Assembly (NCBI GenBank): GCA_037176885.1
Contig: JAWWNJ010000092.1
Span: 682,001-746,000, forward strand
Direction: 5' to 3'
DNA: 64,000 nucleotides
From: Favolaschia claudopus
Taxonomy: Eukaryota > Basidiomycota > Agaricomycetes > Agaricales > Mycenaceae
Position 1 is the stretch's first letter; each line of letters starts with the position of its first letter. The notes beneath the pieces were generated by a model. The model saw nothing but the letters and a program-made list of their open reading frames with translations, was not told where the DNA came from and made no database searches. The position numbers were made by a program, and so were the translations under genes. This document shows, in pieces, positions 21,313 to 31,281 of this stretch.

Positions 21313-22486
21313 TCAGTAGTCGGAGAAAGGGAACGGGTTCGCGGCAGCGGTGGCAGTCGACGCGCTGGCGGGAGCGGAGAGAAGGGTGAGAACGGGCTGG
21401 GAGTCGGCCGCGTTGTTGTTGGGCACGGGCGCGGAAGGCGCGGGCGCGAAAGTGAGCTGGATGATCGAGCGGCTCGCACTCCCGGTGGCACTGGGCCGGA
21501 TGGTCGTGACGGGGGTGGCGCCCTCCGCAGCCAGGCTGGAGAGGATGGCGGAGGCGGAGGCGCCGCTTATGATGGTCGTCTCGGGGTCGAGGGTGATCGT
21601 GCCCGTGATCGACAGCGGGGGCGCGGAGGCAGATGCAGATGCAGATGCAGTAGGAGCGGTGACGAAGACGGTGGTGGTGCGGGTGGGGGCGCCGGAGGCG
21701 GGAACAGTGACAGTGACGGTGGCGTCGCCGTTGTCTTTGGCTTTGCCTGAAGCAGAAGGTGAGGGGGCAGAGGATGTTGTGCCTTCGTCTGCGTCGCAGC
21801 TGCCATCGTCGCTATCATCATCGTCGTCGTCACCATTGTCCTCAGCCTCGCATGTGTCGTCGTCGTCGTCCCCATTGTCGTCCTTGTCGTTACCGTTGTC
21901 GGCATCGCAAGAGTCCTCGTCGTCGCCAGAGTCCTCTTCATCGTCACCGGTGTCGGAGTCGCAAGTGTCGTCGTCACCTTCGTTCTTCGGAGCAGACGAA
22001 GTGGTTTCTTCTTCGTCGTTGGCCACCGCGATGTCGTTCGACGCACCAGTGGCCTGGATCGTCGCCAGAGCGTTCTTCTCGCTAGTGCAAGCGACGTTCT
22101 AAAAAACAATCAGACACATGCTTAAAGTGAGACGCGGACAACATACGACGCCTGTCTGATTCAAGAAGGGAACAGCGAAGCACGACAAGGTGTTCGGGCA
22201 ACCTTGGGTCTGCCACTTGTCGTCAACACAAGTAGCCAAGTCACCCTTGATGCAAGCAACATCACCCGCTATCCCACAGTCAGCCCGAGGACCCGAAAAG
22301 GTGAACACAAGACTTACTCTTGCAGGCCGCACTGGCGGTTAGGTTTTGAAATTGGAAATTGAGGTTTTGGGCGGTTTGCCCGTTTTTCAGCAGAGTGGCA
22401 AGGGTGGGAGCGGCTCTAGGCACAGGGGCGGCGGAGACAGCAGCAGTGGAGACAAAAAAGATGTAAAGGGACGTGAGGCCGAACAT
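21313..22486 (-). CDS. Secreted CBM19-like protein with acidic and Ser/Thr-rich tail
   Basis: A signal peptide (MFGLTSLYIFFVSTAAVSAA) precedes a short cysteine domain: AACKTGDVACIKGDLATCVD, then QTQGCPNTLSCFAVPFLNQTGV and NVACTSE. The spacing of its cysteines and the CFAVP motif resemble the chitin-binding CBM19-type domain common in fungal secreted proteins. Two introns (near 22320 and 22110) are needed. The last exon is unusual: a run dominated by Asp with regularly spaced Cys (DDDTCDSDTGDDEED and similar), then a Ser/Ala/Thr/Pro-rich stretch to the C-terminus. A cell-wall or extracellular location is likely, and binding to chitin is inference. The gene is divergent from RPS26. Confidence 0.72.
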
Positions 22487-22804
22487 GGCGGTTGAGTCGT
22501 ATAGAAAGTCAAGTTATAAGGATAGTGTGAGGGCGTAAAGAGCTCCGGGCTCGAGCGTAGCGAGGCAAAGGTCTTAGACAAGGGTCGTGAAGGAGAGCAA
22601 GTTAAGCGATTGACATGGAACGTTGCCAGCTTTATAGGGCGCCGCCGAGTACAATGGCCAGCAGAGGTTCATTGTTGCCGAGAAAGGAAAGAAGCAGAAC
22701 AATGGCTGTGTTACGTAAATGAGACTGTTACGTAAGATCACAATGGTCCTGCATACGAGGAGGTAAACAAAGGTCAACAGTCCTCAAGCCATCCACCCGA
22801 AAAA
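22487..22804. promoter_or_regulatory. Shared promoter of CBM19-like gene and RPS26
   Basis: This 318-bp divergent region carries two exact TTACGTAA palindromes (22711-22718 and 22728-22735), 17 bp apart start to start. They are 70-94 bp upstream of the RPS26 ATG. Confidence 0.55.
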
Positions 22805-23403
22805 TGGTGAGTACGATTCCCAGCGTCGGCCGCCGTGGGCAGCGAGCGCCGTCGACGTTCTGCTCGATGCTCATCGACACTCTCGCTGTAGACTAAAAAG
22901 AGAAGAAATGGCGGCCGCAACAAGAAGGGTCGCGGCCATGTCACCTTCATGCGCTGCTCGAACTGCTCTCGCTGCGTCGGAAAGGACAAGGCTATCAAGA
23001 GGTTCACTGTGAGGAACATGGTCGAGAGCGCTGCCGTCCGTGACATCAGCGAGGCCAGTGTCTACCAAGGTGCGTCGCTCTATAATATTTATTTATTCTT
23101 CTCTCGTCTCATCTGCCTCCTTGTCGGCAGAATATACGATCCCCAAGCTCTACAACAAAATCGCCTACTGCGTATCATGCGCTATCCATGCCCACAGTGC
23201 GTCGTGCGCTTTCTCTGGTTTCGATATCACACTAACGAATTCATTTCATTTTCTGTGCAGTCGTCCGTGTACGCTCTCGGGAGGGAAGGAGGAACCGTGC
23301 CCCGCCGCCTCGCATCCGGTGGAAGGATGGCAAGAAGGTCAACCCCGCCGTTGCCGCTGCGGAGGATGCCAAGTTCGCTGCTGCTGCCGCAAACAAGGCA
23401 TAG
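22805..23403 (+). CDS. RPS26: Small-subunit ribosomal protein eS26
   Basis: A component of the 40S subunit near the mRNA exit channel. Four coding exons: 22805-22807 (ATG alone), 22892-23069, 23131-23196 and 23261-23403, giving 129 residues. The spliced product starts [18 protein letters not shown] and continues [59 protein letters not shown] and APPPRIRW. The four cysteines of the zinc site (CSNC and CVSC) are present. All three introns follow GT-AG. An ATG-only first coding exon is typical of fungal ribosomal protein genes. The gene sits between the two arms of the F-box duplication. Confidence 0.97.
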
Positions 23404-23882
23404 GCCTTGCATGCGATCGAGATACTCTATGTTTTACTGTCTCCAGCGATAATTCAATGCCATTCGTCCCATGCACTCGTTCTCAAATTGCTTCATCCGT
23501 TCCAACGATTCATGAACATATATCCGCTATCATTGCACCAATGAAAATACATGAAATGTGGCTTGCACTACTATCTAGAAATCCATCATCGACCCCAAGA
23601 CGGCGTCATAGTGTTGCTAGCGAAAGCGAAGCCTAGTATGCTCTCCGACGCTGTAGAAGGAAGCCCCGACTCGTGCTCAAGTAGGCGAATGGAAGGGGGG
23701 CAAAACGTCGTGAAGAAACAAAAATTCTGGGCCGACCGCTTTTAACTGTACAGCGACGGTGATGGCCGGATGATTCGATCGCCGAAAAATGCCGCCAATA
23801 AATTACATACCTTACTCTGAGAGCATTCAACGGTTTCGGACTTGCCACGAAACAGGTTGCACCACTTCAGAGAGAGTACTTA
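23404..23882. other. Intergenic region between RPS26 and right F-box cassette
   Basis: It holds the RPS26 3' flank and the F-box promoter. No gene is seen. Homology to the left arm fades within about 60 bp upstream of the F-box ATG. Confidence 0.45.
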
Positions 23883-25455
23883 ATGACCGAACGGAGTCGT
23901 CTCAACAAACTTCCCGAAGACATTCTCTTGAGAATCTTGGTCCTCACAGACATTTACACCGTTCTGACTCTGTCCCAGGCAAGATTTCTGCATAACTTGA
24001 GTGTCGTCTACGGTCTTTACACTGGGGCTCTCAGGTCAACAGGCATCTGCATGCAATCACATCTGTGAAACAACTCTGGGTCCTGCTGACGAGTGACTTG
24101 CTTACCCGAGGATTAATTGACATACCACTGGAAGATGTTTCGGTCATGTCGAGTGAGGACCTCAAGGCGGAGGTCAAACGCGCTGTGTGCGGTCCACGGA
24201 CTTGGTCCCCCGACTCGGAAGATATCCCAGCTCCTCTCCGACGCTACACAGTCCCGTTGGAAGATGATCGCGCGTTCTCAGCTGTCTTGCTCCCTGGAGG
24301 AAAATACCTAGTTCTTCACAAGCACACTGACCGCTCGGATACACATCTGCTGGAGTGCTGGGATGTCAGAGCTCGGCGCTGCGTTTGGGCTTGGAGTCGA
24401 ATAGGCGCCACGTTTTCGGAGACTAGGTTCACCATTTGTCGGGGGACCAAGATCGTTGCCTCGTTGGCCCTAATCGAGGAATCGTAGGCCACATCCAGTT
24501 TTATTCCTTCAATGTTTTGATTTTATCTGCATATCAAGGTCGTCCCAACTCTTACTTCTGGAACTAGATCTTGATACGGGCCATTATCGCGAAATATCCC
24601 GCATTTCGCCTTTCCATCCCTTCAGCCGAGCCTTCCAGCTTGTGGATGATTATTTCGGCTGCGTTTGTTCCACAGATATGACTTTCCCACCCAAGATTAA
24701 GCTGCTACTGATCAACCATCAAACTGAACAATATCTTACATTTGACTACGCTATATCAGCGGTTCGTATTGGTCCATCTACCCGTTGGTTTGTAAGAAAC
24801 CTCCTGACGTACATCGATGTAGACCGACATCTGCGTCGGTCCTGGCTACGTCTTCCTCACCTCTACACATATCGAGCCCGGTTCGGTTCGCGGTTATTCG
24901 ATGGGTTCTCTGGAGCCATTTTGGGAGCCCTTGGCTGAATTCGACCCCAACAACATGCCATCGGCTAGCACACTGGCCCCTTCAACCGTTTTCCTTGACG
25001 GTGAACACATCGTGCGTGCAGATTACAGCCAGTCCTATCCTCTCGAACTCTCCTTCGCCATTGACCAAAGTCTCCTTCGCCGGGAAAGCTACCTGCTACA
25101 ATTCACGGAGAGGGACGCAGATCAGCGTGTCCGGATGGTTTCCATGCTCCGTCTGGATTTTTCCAGCGTGCAGGGACCGCGATGCATCTTACTCTCTTCG
25201 GTAACCTCGATTGCCCATGTAGACCCGACGGAACAGGTGATTGAAACCGACCAATGGCATTGCCTCGGCGGCTACAGTCTGTTTTCAGAAAGGTTGAGCG
25301 AAGAGTGGATCACTGTCATGAGGCGGAAAGACTGCGAACCGAAACACTTCAAGTTGGAGGATGATATACATCGCGCACGCTTTGTGGGCCTGTCTCCCAA
25401 TGGCGGATTGGTGGTTTTGCATTCAACTTCCGCGGACATTTTCTATTATGAATAA
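23883..25455 (+). CDS. F-box protein type 1, right (intact) copy
   Basis: A putative SCF adaptor with an F-box in exon 1 (LPEDILLRILVLTD) and a long beta-rich C-terminal region of unknown fold. Exon 1 ends CAG|GCAAGA, so intron 1 is a 56-nt GC-AG intron ending at 24034. Translation continues VNRHLHAITSVKQLWVLLTS. A second intron (about 24488-24538) and a third (about 24762-24822) then lead to TDICVGPGYVFLTSTHIEPG and the terminal SADIFYYE. The spliced frame is open throughout. It is the intact counterpart of the pseudogene at 15827-19291 and a more distant paralogue of 29556-31104. The type-2 F-box gene starts 147 bp downstream on the same strand. Confidence 0.75.
23979..24034 (+). other. GC-AG intron in F-box type 1, right copy
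   Basis: The donor CAG|GCAAGA and acceptor CTCAG|GTCAAC restore LTLSQ-VNRHLHAITSVKQ. This agrees with the third paralogue, where the same junction uses a normal GTGAGT donor. Confidence 0.7.
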
Positions 25456-25602
25456 CCGGGTCATACATACAGCTTTGACCGATACGACAGACATGAACTT
25501 GTATTTAAAATTAATTCAAAGGCTTGGGCGGATGGTTCGGGCCGGGGTTGAATCGGCCAAGCAACTGTCAACAACGTTCACAGACATTCTCCTTTCACAT
25601 CC

Positions 25603-28212
25603 ATGTCCACCGCCGACACCCTGCCAGACGATATCTTATCCGAAATATTGTCCTTGGTCCTTCATGTGCCCGATGCTAAATTTGCTACCCTATCCTCTTT
25701 CGAGCGCTCTGACGTGCCAACAGTAATATCTCCGTTCCTCACGCGCTCTCAATCTAGCTCAGCCTATCTGCTTGTCTCTAAATCTTGGCTTTATGTCGGC
25801 ACATCACTGCTGTACAACACCGTTGTGCTACGATCGAAAGCGCAGGCTCAGGCATTAGCTGCCACCTTAACTACCAATCCGGACCTCGGTCGATTTATCA
25901 AAAAATTACGAGTTGAAGGTGGATTCGAGGATCTCATGCACACAATACTCGCGTTGTCGAGAAATATCACGGATATTTTCGTCACTCTGGATCTTGCGCG
26001 AACGGATAACCCGCGTGGATTGTGTAGCGGTTTTCCTTTGATCCACCCCGTTCGTGTCATTGTTGACTCGCCTGACTCCGTGCCCCGTGTTGCTGAGGAG
26101 TTTTTTGAGGTTATAAAGGCATGCGTGCTTACCTGGGGGCAAACCGTGAGGGGTTTGGTTTGTTTCGTAATTTGCACGCTCATTTGTGTTGACAACAGGT
26201 TCAATTAGAGACCTCCCTTTTGTTTGCCGTTGAGGGAACCATGTCACACGTTTTGAACCGAGCACCATGCCTTCACTCATTGGTTCTTTGGAACAAGTAT
26301 GAAGCACGTCGCATACCGAGTACCATTGAGAAGATTACCAAGAATCCTGCCGTACAGAGTATTCGCTTCGTTCAAGGTGTCTACTCTGCAAAGCAAGGCT
26401 ATGATCAAGATTTCGAACGGGTTCTATACGATCTGTTCAAGGAAAAACCACGGCTTCTAGATTTGATGAACTTATCCGACGAAAGGTAGATATCCAACCT
26501 GAGAATTGCTCTTAATCATACATATTGACGAGCTTTCTAGAGCAGTAGTCGCACCACAACATACAACTCCTTTTGTGTACCCGGCTCAACTGCTGGCCGA
26601 TGCCAGTCTAGAGGATGCTATCTGGAGTCGCATCCTTTCCTTTGCTTTTCAGCGAAACATGTCAGACGTTGGCCAGAACCATCTTCGTGTGGCTCTCCTC
26701 ACAGTCAGCAGAATGTTCAAGGTCTGTGTTTATCATAGCGCGTGTGAGGTTAAACTTGATATCACATCTTACAGCGACTTGGGATCCCAAATTTATACCG
26801 AAATGTTCAGCTGAGCAGCGAATCAAGCGCACGCCTCTTTGCGTCGCGGCTGGAGCAATACCCGGCACTGGGCTGCTACATCCGAACCATTCTATTTCGC
26901 TTCCGATCTGGCAACACAATTGCCATCGACTTTGACGAAATTGTTCTATATGCGCCGTCACTAGTTGAATTAAATGCCGATACGTGCGAGCCGATATCTT
27001 GGGACTCCTTCCGACGTCTTGGAGACGCAACAGGAACTACTCTACGGTTCTGCCGCGGGTTGGAAGTATCTGCAAACAACGAAATGGCTAATGCAGGATT
27101 TTTCGCTCTATTTTCGCAACTAGAAACACTGCATTTGCGTTCCAAAGGGCGTTTCTGGACAGATCCCACAACAATTCCAAACGAGGCTTTTTCCCTACTC
27201 GCTAACTTGACAATCGACGGTTCTGACGCGTCGTTCTTGGACACACTTGCATGCATGGAGTACGTTCTACATCTCCTTGTGTTGGCGTTGTGACTGACTC
27301 TTTATCAGATTACCTTCCATCCGGAACTTGAATCTTGTTCTAACTTCGCCTCGTGCGCTTGTCAATGACGGTTCCGCGTTTCTCAAAAAACACGGGCTCA
27401 AGCTCCAACAACTCGCTGTATCAAGGCTCCAAATGGATTATGCATCCACTATTTGGCACCATTGTCCCTTGTTAGAATCTCTGTGTATCCTCTGCACTGA
27501 AGCGGTGCGTAATACATGAGCTACTCTCATAGTAAAAGCCTGATGGCGCTTTAGACGGGCCATATATATTCTGAGAGTGTGGTCACCGCCGAATCGGTGT
27601 GTCAATATCAATATCTCTTTTCTTCGTTGATACAAGCTGATTTCATTTGAGCGTCCTACTTCCGAACCTGCGAGTTGGTTTACTACATCACTGGGGACGC
27701 ATACGCATACACACCTCCAGCGCATTATCTTTTCGAAAACTAATGCAAGCTCGTGAGTACTGGTGTTCACTCAATCACACCCAATTCGGGAGTTTCTAAC
27801 AAACACAGGGAGAGTGGTTTACATAGGAGGCTAGAGCCAAGCCCAATGCAATTTAACGATCTAATCAATACAATACGAACCACGACATCGTTTCCGGCCT
27901 TGCGTGAAATCAAACACCCTTTTTGCAAGTGGCCTATATGGGAGTGCGTTCCAGTCCTTTCATGGTATGACTGTAGATTGATCAGCACCCAGAGAGCGCA
28001 TTGCCACAGACTGCTGGGTCAAATGGGCCGAAATTTTGTTGCAGCGAAATGTGCACCTTCGTGGACCAGATGGTATAAATTGGCGACCGCGCTTGAAACC
28101 CGCGGGAAGCGTAGGCGACAGATATGGCCAGAACTTCGAAATAACCGGCAGCTTCCTTGACCCTGACCGAAAGGGTCAGTATACGAGGTGGGGAGAAAGG
28201 TGGCTAGCATGA
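25603..28212 (+). CDS. F-box/LRR-like protein, type 2, right copy
   Basis: The start is MSTADTLPDDILSEILSLVL, the F-box, then SAYLLVSKSWLYVGTSLLYN and RSKAQAQALAATLTTNPDLG. Later exons carry FVQGVYSAKQGYDQDFERVL, AIWSRILSFAF, the leucine-rich stretch VLYAPSLVELNADTC...LETLHLRS, and the terminal block DCWVKWAEILLQRNVHLRGP with WRPRLKP. Around eight exons join without a stop. One acceptor (TTTGAG|CGT near 27650) is weaker than the TTCAG|CGT of the left copy. The sequence between this gene and the upstream type-1 gene is also conserved in the left arm, showing that the pair was duplicated as a unit. Confidence 0.75.
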
Positions 28213-28605
28213 TGTACAAATGCATTTCGATACAGGCGCTTGCTCCAAAGCTAGAGTTTACACTTACGAATACTTACATGTATGTCCTTTCATGTTGTAC
28301 TGCGATCATTTCTGTGTACCGTACTCTATGGGTGGCATTTTCTTCCACGTCCAAACGGCAACATTACTGTAGTTTTGCTGTAGTTCTATAGCTATCTCTC
28401 TGGGTTGCAGCTTCTTACGCCAGATCTGTTTCGAGTTGAACTGGAGACATATCTCAGAAGTTTGGGCCGCCCGTAGGTTGGCCAATGAAAAGTCTGGTAA
28501 CAGTATGTAAAGCAGTTGAGGAAATTTGGTTGATATTTTATTTTACAGGACAGTGAGATATGATACAAGATGGCACGATGGTCTCAACATTACAGTATAA
28601 GTCAC
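28213..28605. other. Convergent intergenic region, no gene seen
   Basis: The 3' flanks of the F-box gene and the RNase H-like ORF. A short TGTAGTT-rich run near 28370 resembles subterminal words of the 16-19 kb element but is too short to assign. Confidence 0.4.
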
Positions 28606-29172
28606 TCAAAAACGTCTTCTAAGCCAAACAATCGACGACTCCCCCAACGCCGCCGCTTTCGCGTCCAAATCCACCAGCTCATTTCCCAACACTCCCGTAT
28701 GCGCCGGAACCCATTGAAGCCGAAGACCGCGTAAATGCGTTAGTTTCAACCGCCGCGCCTCGTCGTCGAACCGTCTAACCAATTCCCCATTCCTCGCCTT
28801 GTCGTTGAGCAGCCGATGAATGGTCCATTTCGAGTCCGTAAAAATGATCGCGCGGGTGAAACGAAGTGGTTCTGTAGCTTTGAGAATTCTGAGCGCCAAA
28901 ATCGCGCCGAAAATTTCGCCATCCTGAGAGGAAAATTTGCCCAGTTTGCCGAGGTACTCCTTCATAATTATCGTCGTGCCATCGGGAATAGTTGCCCGTG
29001 CGGCGGCACCGACGTTTCCCCCGGCATGTCCCGCGGATCCATCCACATAAATTTCCAAATGAGAACCAGGTTGGAGACGTGCTTTCGGGCTCTGGAAGTG
29101 AGTGAACGGCTGGAGAAGCTTGGAAGGAGCATGGGTCATGATTCCAAGTCCAAGGCGAGTAGCAGAGTTCAT
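28606..29172 (-). CDS. Free-standing RNase H-like protein (LINE-type RNase H domain)
   Basis: A single exon of 188 residues. The RNase H fold acidic residues are present in order: Asp44 in IYVDGSAG, Glu86 in QDGEIFGAILAL, Asp113 in IIFTDSKWTIHRL, and Asp158 in GNELVDLDAKAA after His148 of WVPAHTG. The sequence resembles the RNase H domain found at the end of non-LTR retrotransposon polyproteins, but no reverse transcriptase or endonuclease is near it. It could be a retroelement remnant with an intact frame or a domesticated gene. The first ATG in the frame is at 29172; the frame stays open upstream to about 29247 without another ATG. Confidence 0.7.
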   Translation of the reverse strand: MNSATRLGLGIMTHAPSKLLQPFTHFQSPKARLQPGSHLEIYVDGSAGHAGGNVGAAARATIPDGTTIIMKEYLGKLGKFSSQDGEIFGAILALRILKATEPLRFTRAIIFTDSKWTIHRLLNDKARNGELVRRFDDEARRLKLTHLRGLRLQWVPAHTGVLGNELVDLDAKAAALGESSIVWLRRRF

Positions 29173-29555
29173 GCTTGTCGAGGATATGAGAAATAAATAC
29201 GAATGGCTCGAGGGTTTGTGTTCGTTGATGTTGGGTGGCTCCAGCAATGTGCAGCATATTTATATTCTTGCTAGTCAAAGCGGCTGCAAAGCACAAGCTG
29301 CCACTTCCTCAAGGCGCCGCCTTTGTGCGCTGCACCGATGAAATTGCTGAATCAGCTTGGACTTTGAAAATTGCCTTTTTCGGATGCAAAGCGTTTCGGC
29401 TTGTTTGTCCCACAGTCTCTTTGGCTGGCGTCGAGACGAAAGACGCAAGACAGCCCCATCACAGTTCCTTGATCGTCGTCTTGTATCCCCATCTAACACC
29501 TGAAAATCGGAGCTCAATACCAGATGACGAAGAGACTTTTGAATGCATTGAGTAC
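29173..29555. other. Intergenic region, no gene seen
   Basis: It lies between the RNase H-like ORF and the 3' end of the third F-box gene. Apparent open frames on the plus strand are shadows without recognisable content. Confidence 0.4.
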
Positions 29556-31104
29556 CTAGTCGTAGTAAAAAACCTCCGCAGAAGTTTGACGCAAAATCAT
29601 CACCCCTCCACCGGGAGTCAGTATCGCAGACCGCGCACGCCGCGTACCACCCTCGAATGGTATAAATTTCGAAGCATGATCTCGCTGCCTCGTAGCCATA
29701 ATCCCCTCCTTGCACAATGTCGCAGAAGACAGCGTATAGCCGCCACGAGAGACACTTATTCCCACCGACTCCTTCATATTTTCCGTGTCAGCCGACGAGA
29801 GCAGAACACAACGCGGCTCCTGCAGGTGGGAGAAATCCAAGCGGTGGATCGAAGTTGTGCTGTCGCCTAGATATCCGTTTCTGTCCGTGAGTCGTAACAG
29901 GAAGGTCTCCCTACGAAGCAGACTCTGATCTATGGTGAACATAGCATCGAGGGCTTGGAATCTGCTTTTGTCTACGGGTGTAAGATGCTCCCTGACAAGA
30001 AGAACGGCCAGCGGGGATGTCATGACGTCCGCTAGTGTGCTCTCCAGATCAAACTCGACCAAGGGTTTCCAAAATGGCTGGAGGGAAGCAATGGTATAGA
30101 CGTGGACCAAAACAGGCTCGATGGCAGGACAAGTGAGGAAGACGTAATCGGGCACGATGCGGATTTCGGTCTATGAATGTCAGTCAATACCGCAATAACC
30201 AGAAGATGAATAAAAACCTTTGGATCTGAGTATTCGAATGTAACGTACTGTTCCGTCCGATGGTTGACCAGAAGGAGCTTCATTTTGGCAGAGACGGTGT
30301 AATCTGTCGCCAGAACGCAGCTAAAGTAATCGTCCTCAACTTGCGAAATTGAATAAATTGGGCCGTAGAAGTGGAAGGGGGATATCTGGAATATCTCGCG
30401 AGAGCTCCCTGTATCCAAATCGACTTCCAAAAGTAAGAGATGCGAGATAGACAAGCTTCAAATGAACACAAAATGAGGAAAGTGAGGTGAAGACAGCAGG
30501 GAAACGCACGAGGGATCGCGCAGTTTCAAAGAGGCAATCATCTTTGAACCCCGACAAGCAGTAAATTTGAAATCAGTGAATGTGCACCCAATACGACTCC
30601 ACGTCCAAGCACGGCGTTGAGCACGAATATTCCAGCAGTCCAGCAGATTCGTATCCATGCGATCGGTATACTTTCGGATGACGAGATATTCGCCTCCTGG
30701 CACTAACACGATAGAGGATGCGCGATTATCTCCCAATGGAACGCAATATCGTCGATTCAAAGCCGGCACTGAATTCGAGTCGGGGGACCAGGTTCGTGGA
30801 CCACACACGATATGTTTGACCTCCGCCTTGAGTTCCTCACTCGACGTGACCAGAATCTCTTCTAACGACGCTTCAAATAATCCCCGCATAAGCAAATCGC
30901 TGGTCAGAAGGACCCATAGTTGCTTCACTGATGTAATTGCCCGCAAGTGACTGTTGACCTGAATTACCCAATGAAGAGAGTGCCTCTGCTGATCGGATTG
31001 ACTGGACTCACCCGCGACAGAGTCAGCACCGTATATATGTCTGTAAAGACCAAGATCTTCAGCAGGACGTCTTCAGGAAGATTGTCAAGCCGAAGCGCGG
31101 TCAT
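29556..31104 (-). CDS. F-box protein type 1, third paralogue
   Basis: It begins MTALRLDNLPEDVLLKILVF (F-box) and continues, after a normal GTGAGT...CAG intron, with VNSHLRAITSVKQLWVLLTS. A second intron near 30500 and a third near 30200 (donor GTTTTT) connect to LSISHLLLLEVDLDTGSSRE, KLLLVNHRTEQYVTFEYSD and TEIRIVPDYVFLTCPAIEPV. The protein ends TSAEVFYYD, matching SADIFYYE of the right-arm copy. All exons join in frame. It is more diverged than the left and right cassette copies are from each other, and no type-2 partner accompanies it. The start is 177 bp from the divergent desaturase start. Confidence 0.78.
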
Positions 31105-31281
31105 TTTTTTGAATTCTGTCTCAAAATTATGCCTGGTCTGAGCACTGCCAGTTCAGCTGTCTCCCTTGAAAGGCGGCGCCTTGCTAAGTTGAGGTCTAAG
31201 ACAAACACCGCCGCGGCGAAAGAGGTGGAATGCGTCACGCATGTCACACTGGGGCGGCCTCTTCCCCGACATCAGCTCATA

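Noticed and set aside
21350..22102. 250-codon plus-strand frame opposite the CBM19-like gene
   Set aside because: A shadow of the Asp/Ser-rich repeats; it has no start context or domain, and the minus-strand frame has a signal peptide and spliced cysteine domain.
26220..27300. Right-arm type-2 F-box gene as a pseudogene because of several short interrupted frames
   Set aside because: The interruptions coincide with GT-AG introns at the same places as in the left copy, and the spliced path is open.
29235..29870. 211-codon plus-strand frame
   Set aside because: It overlaps the last exon of the third F-box gene in antisense and has no recognisable motif.
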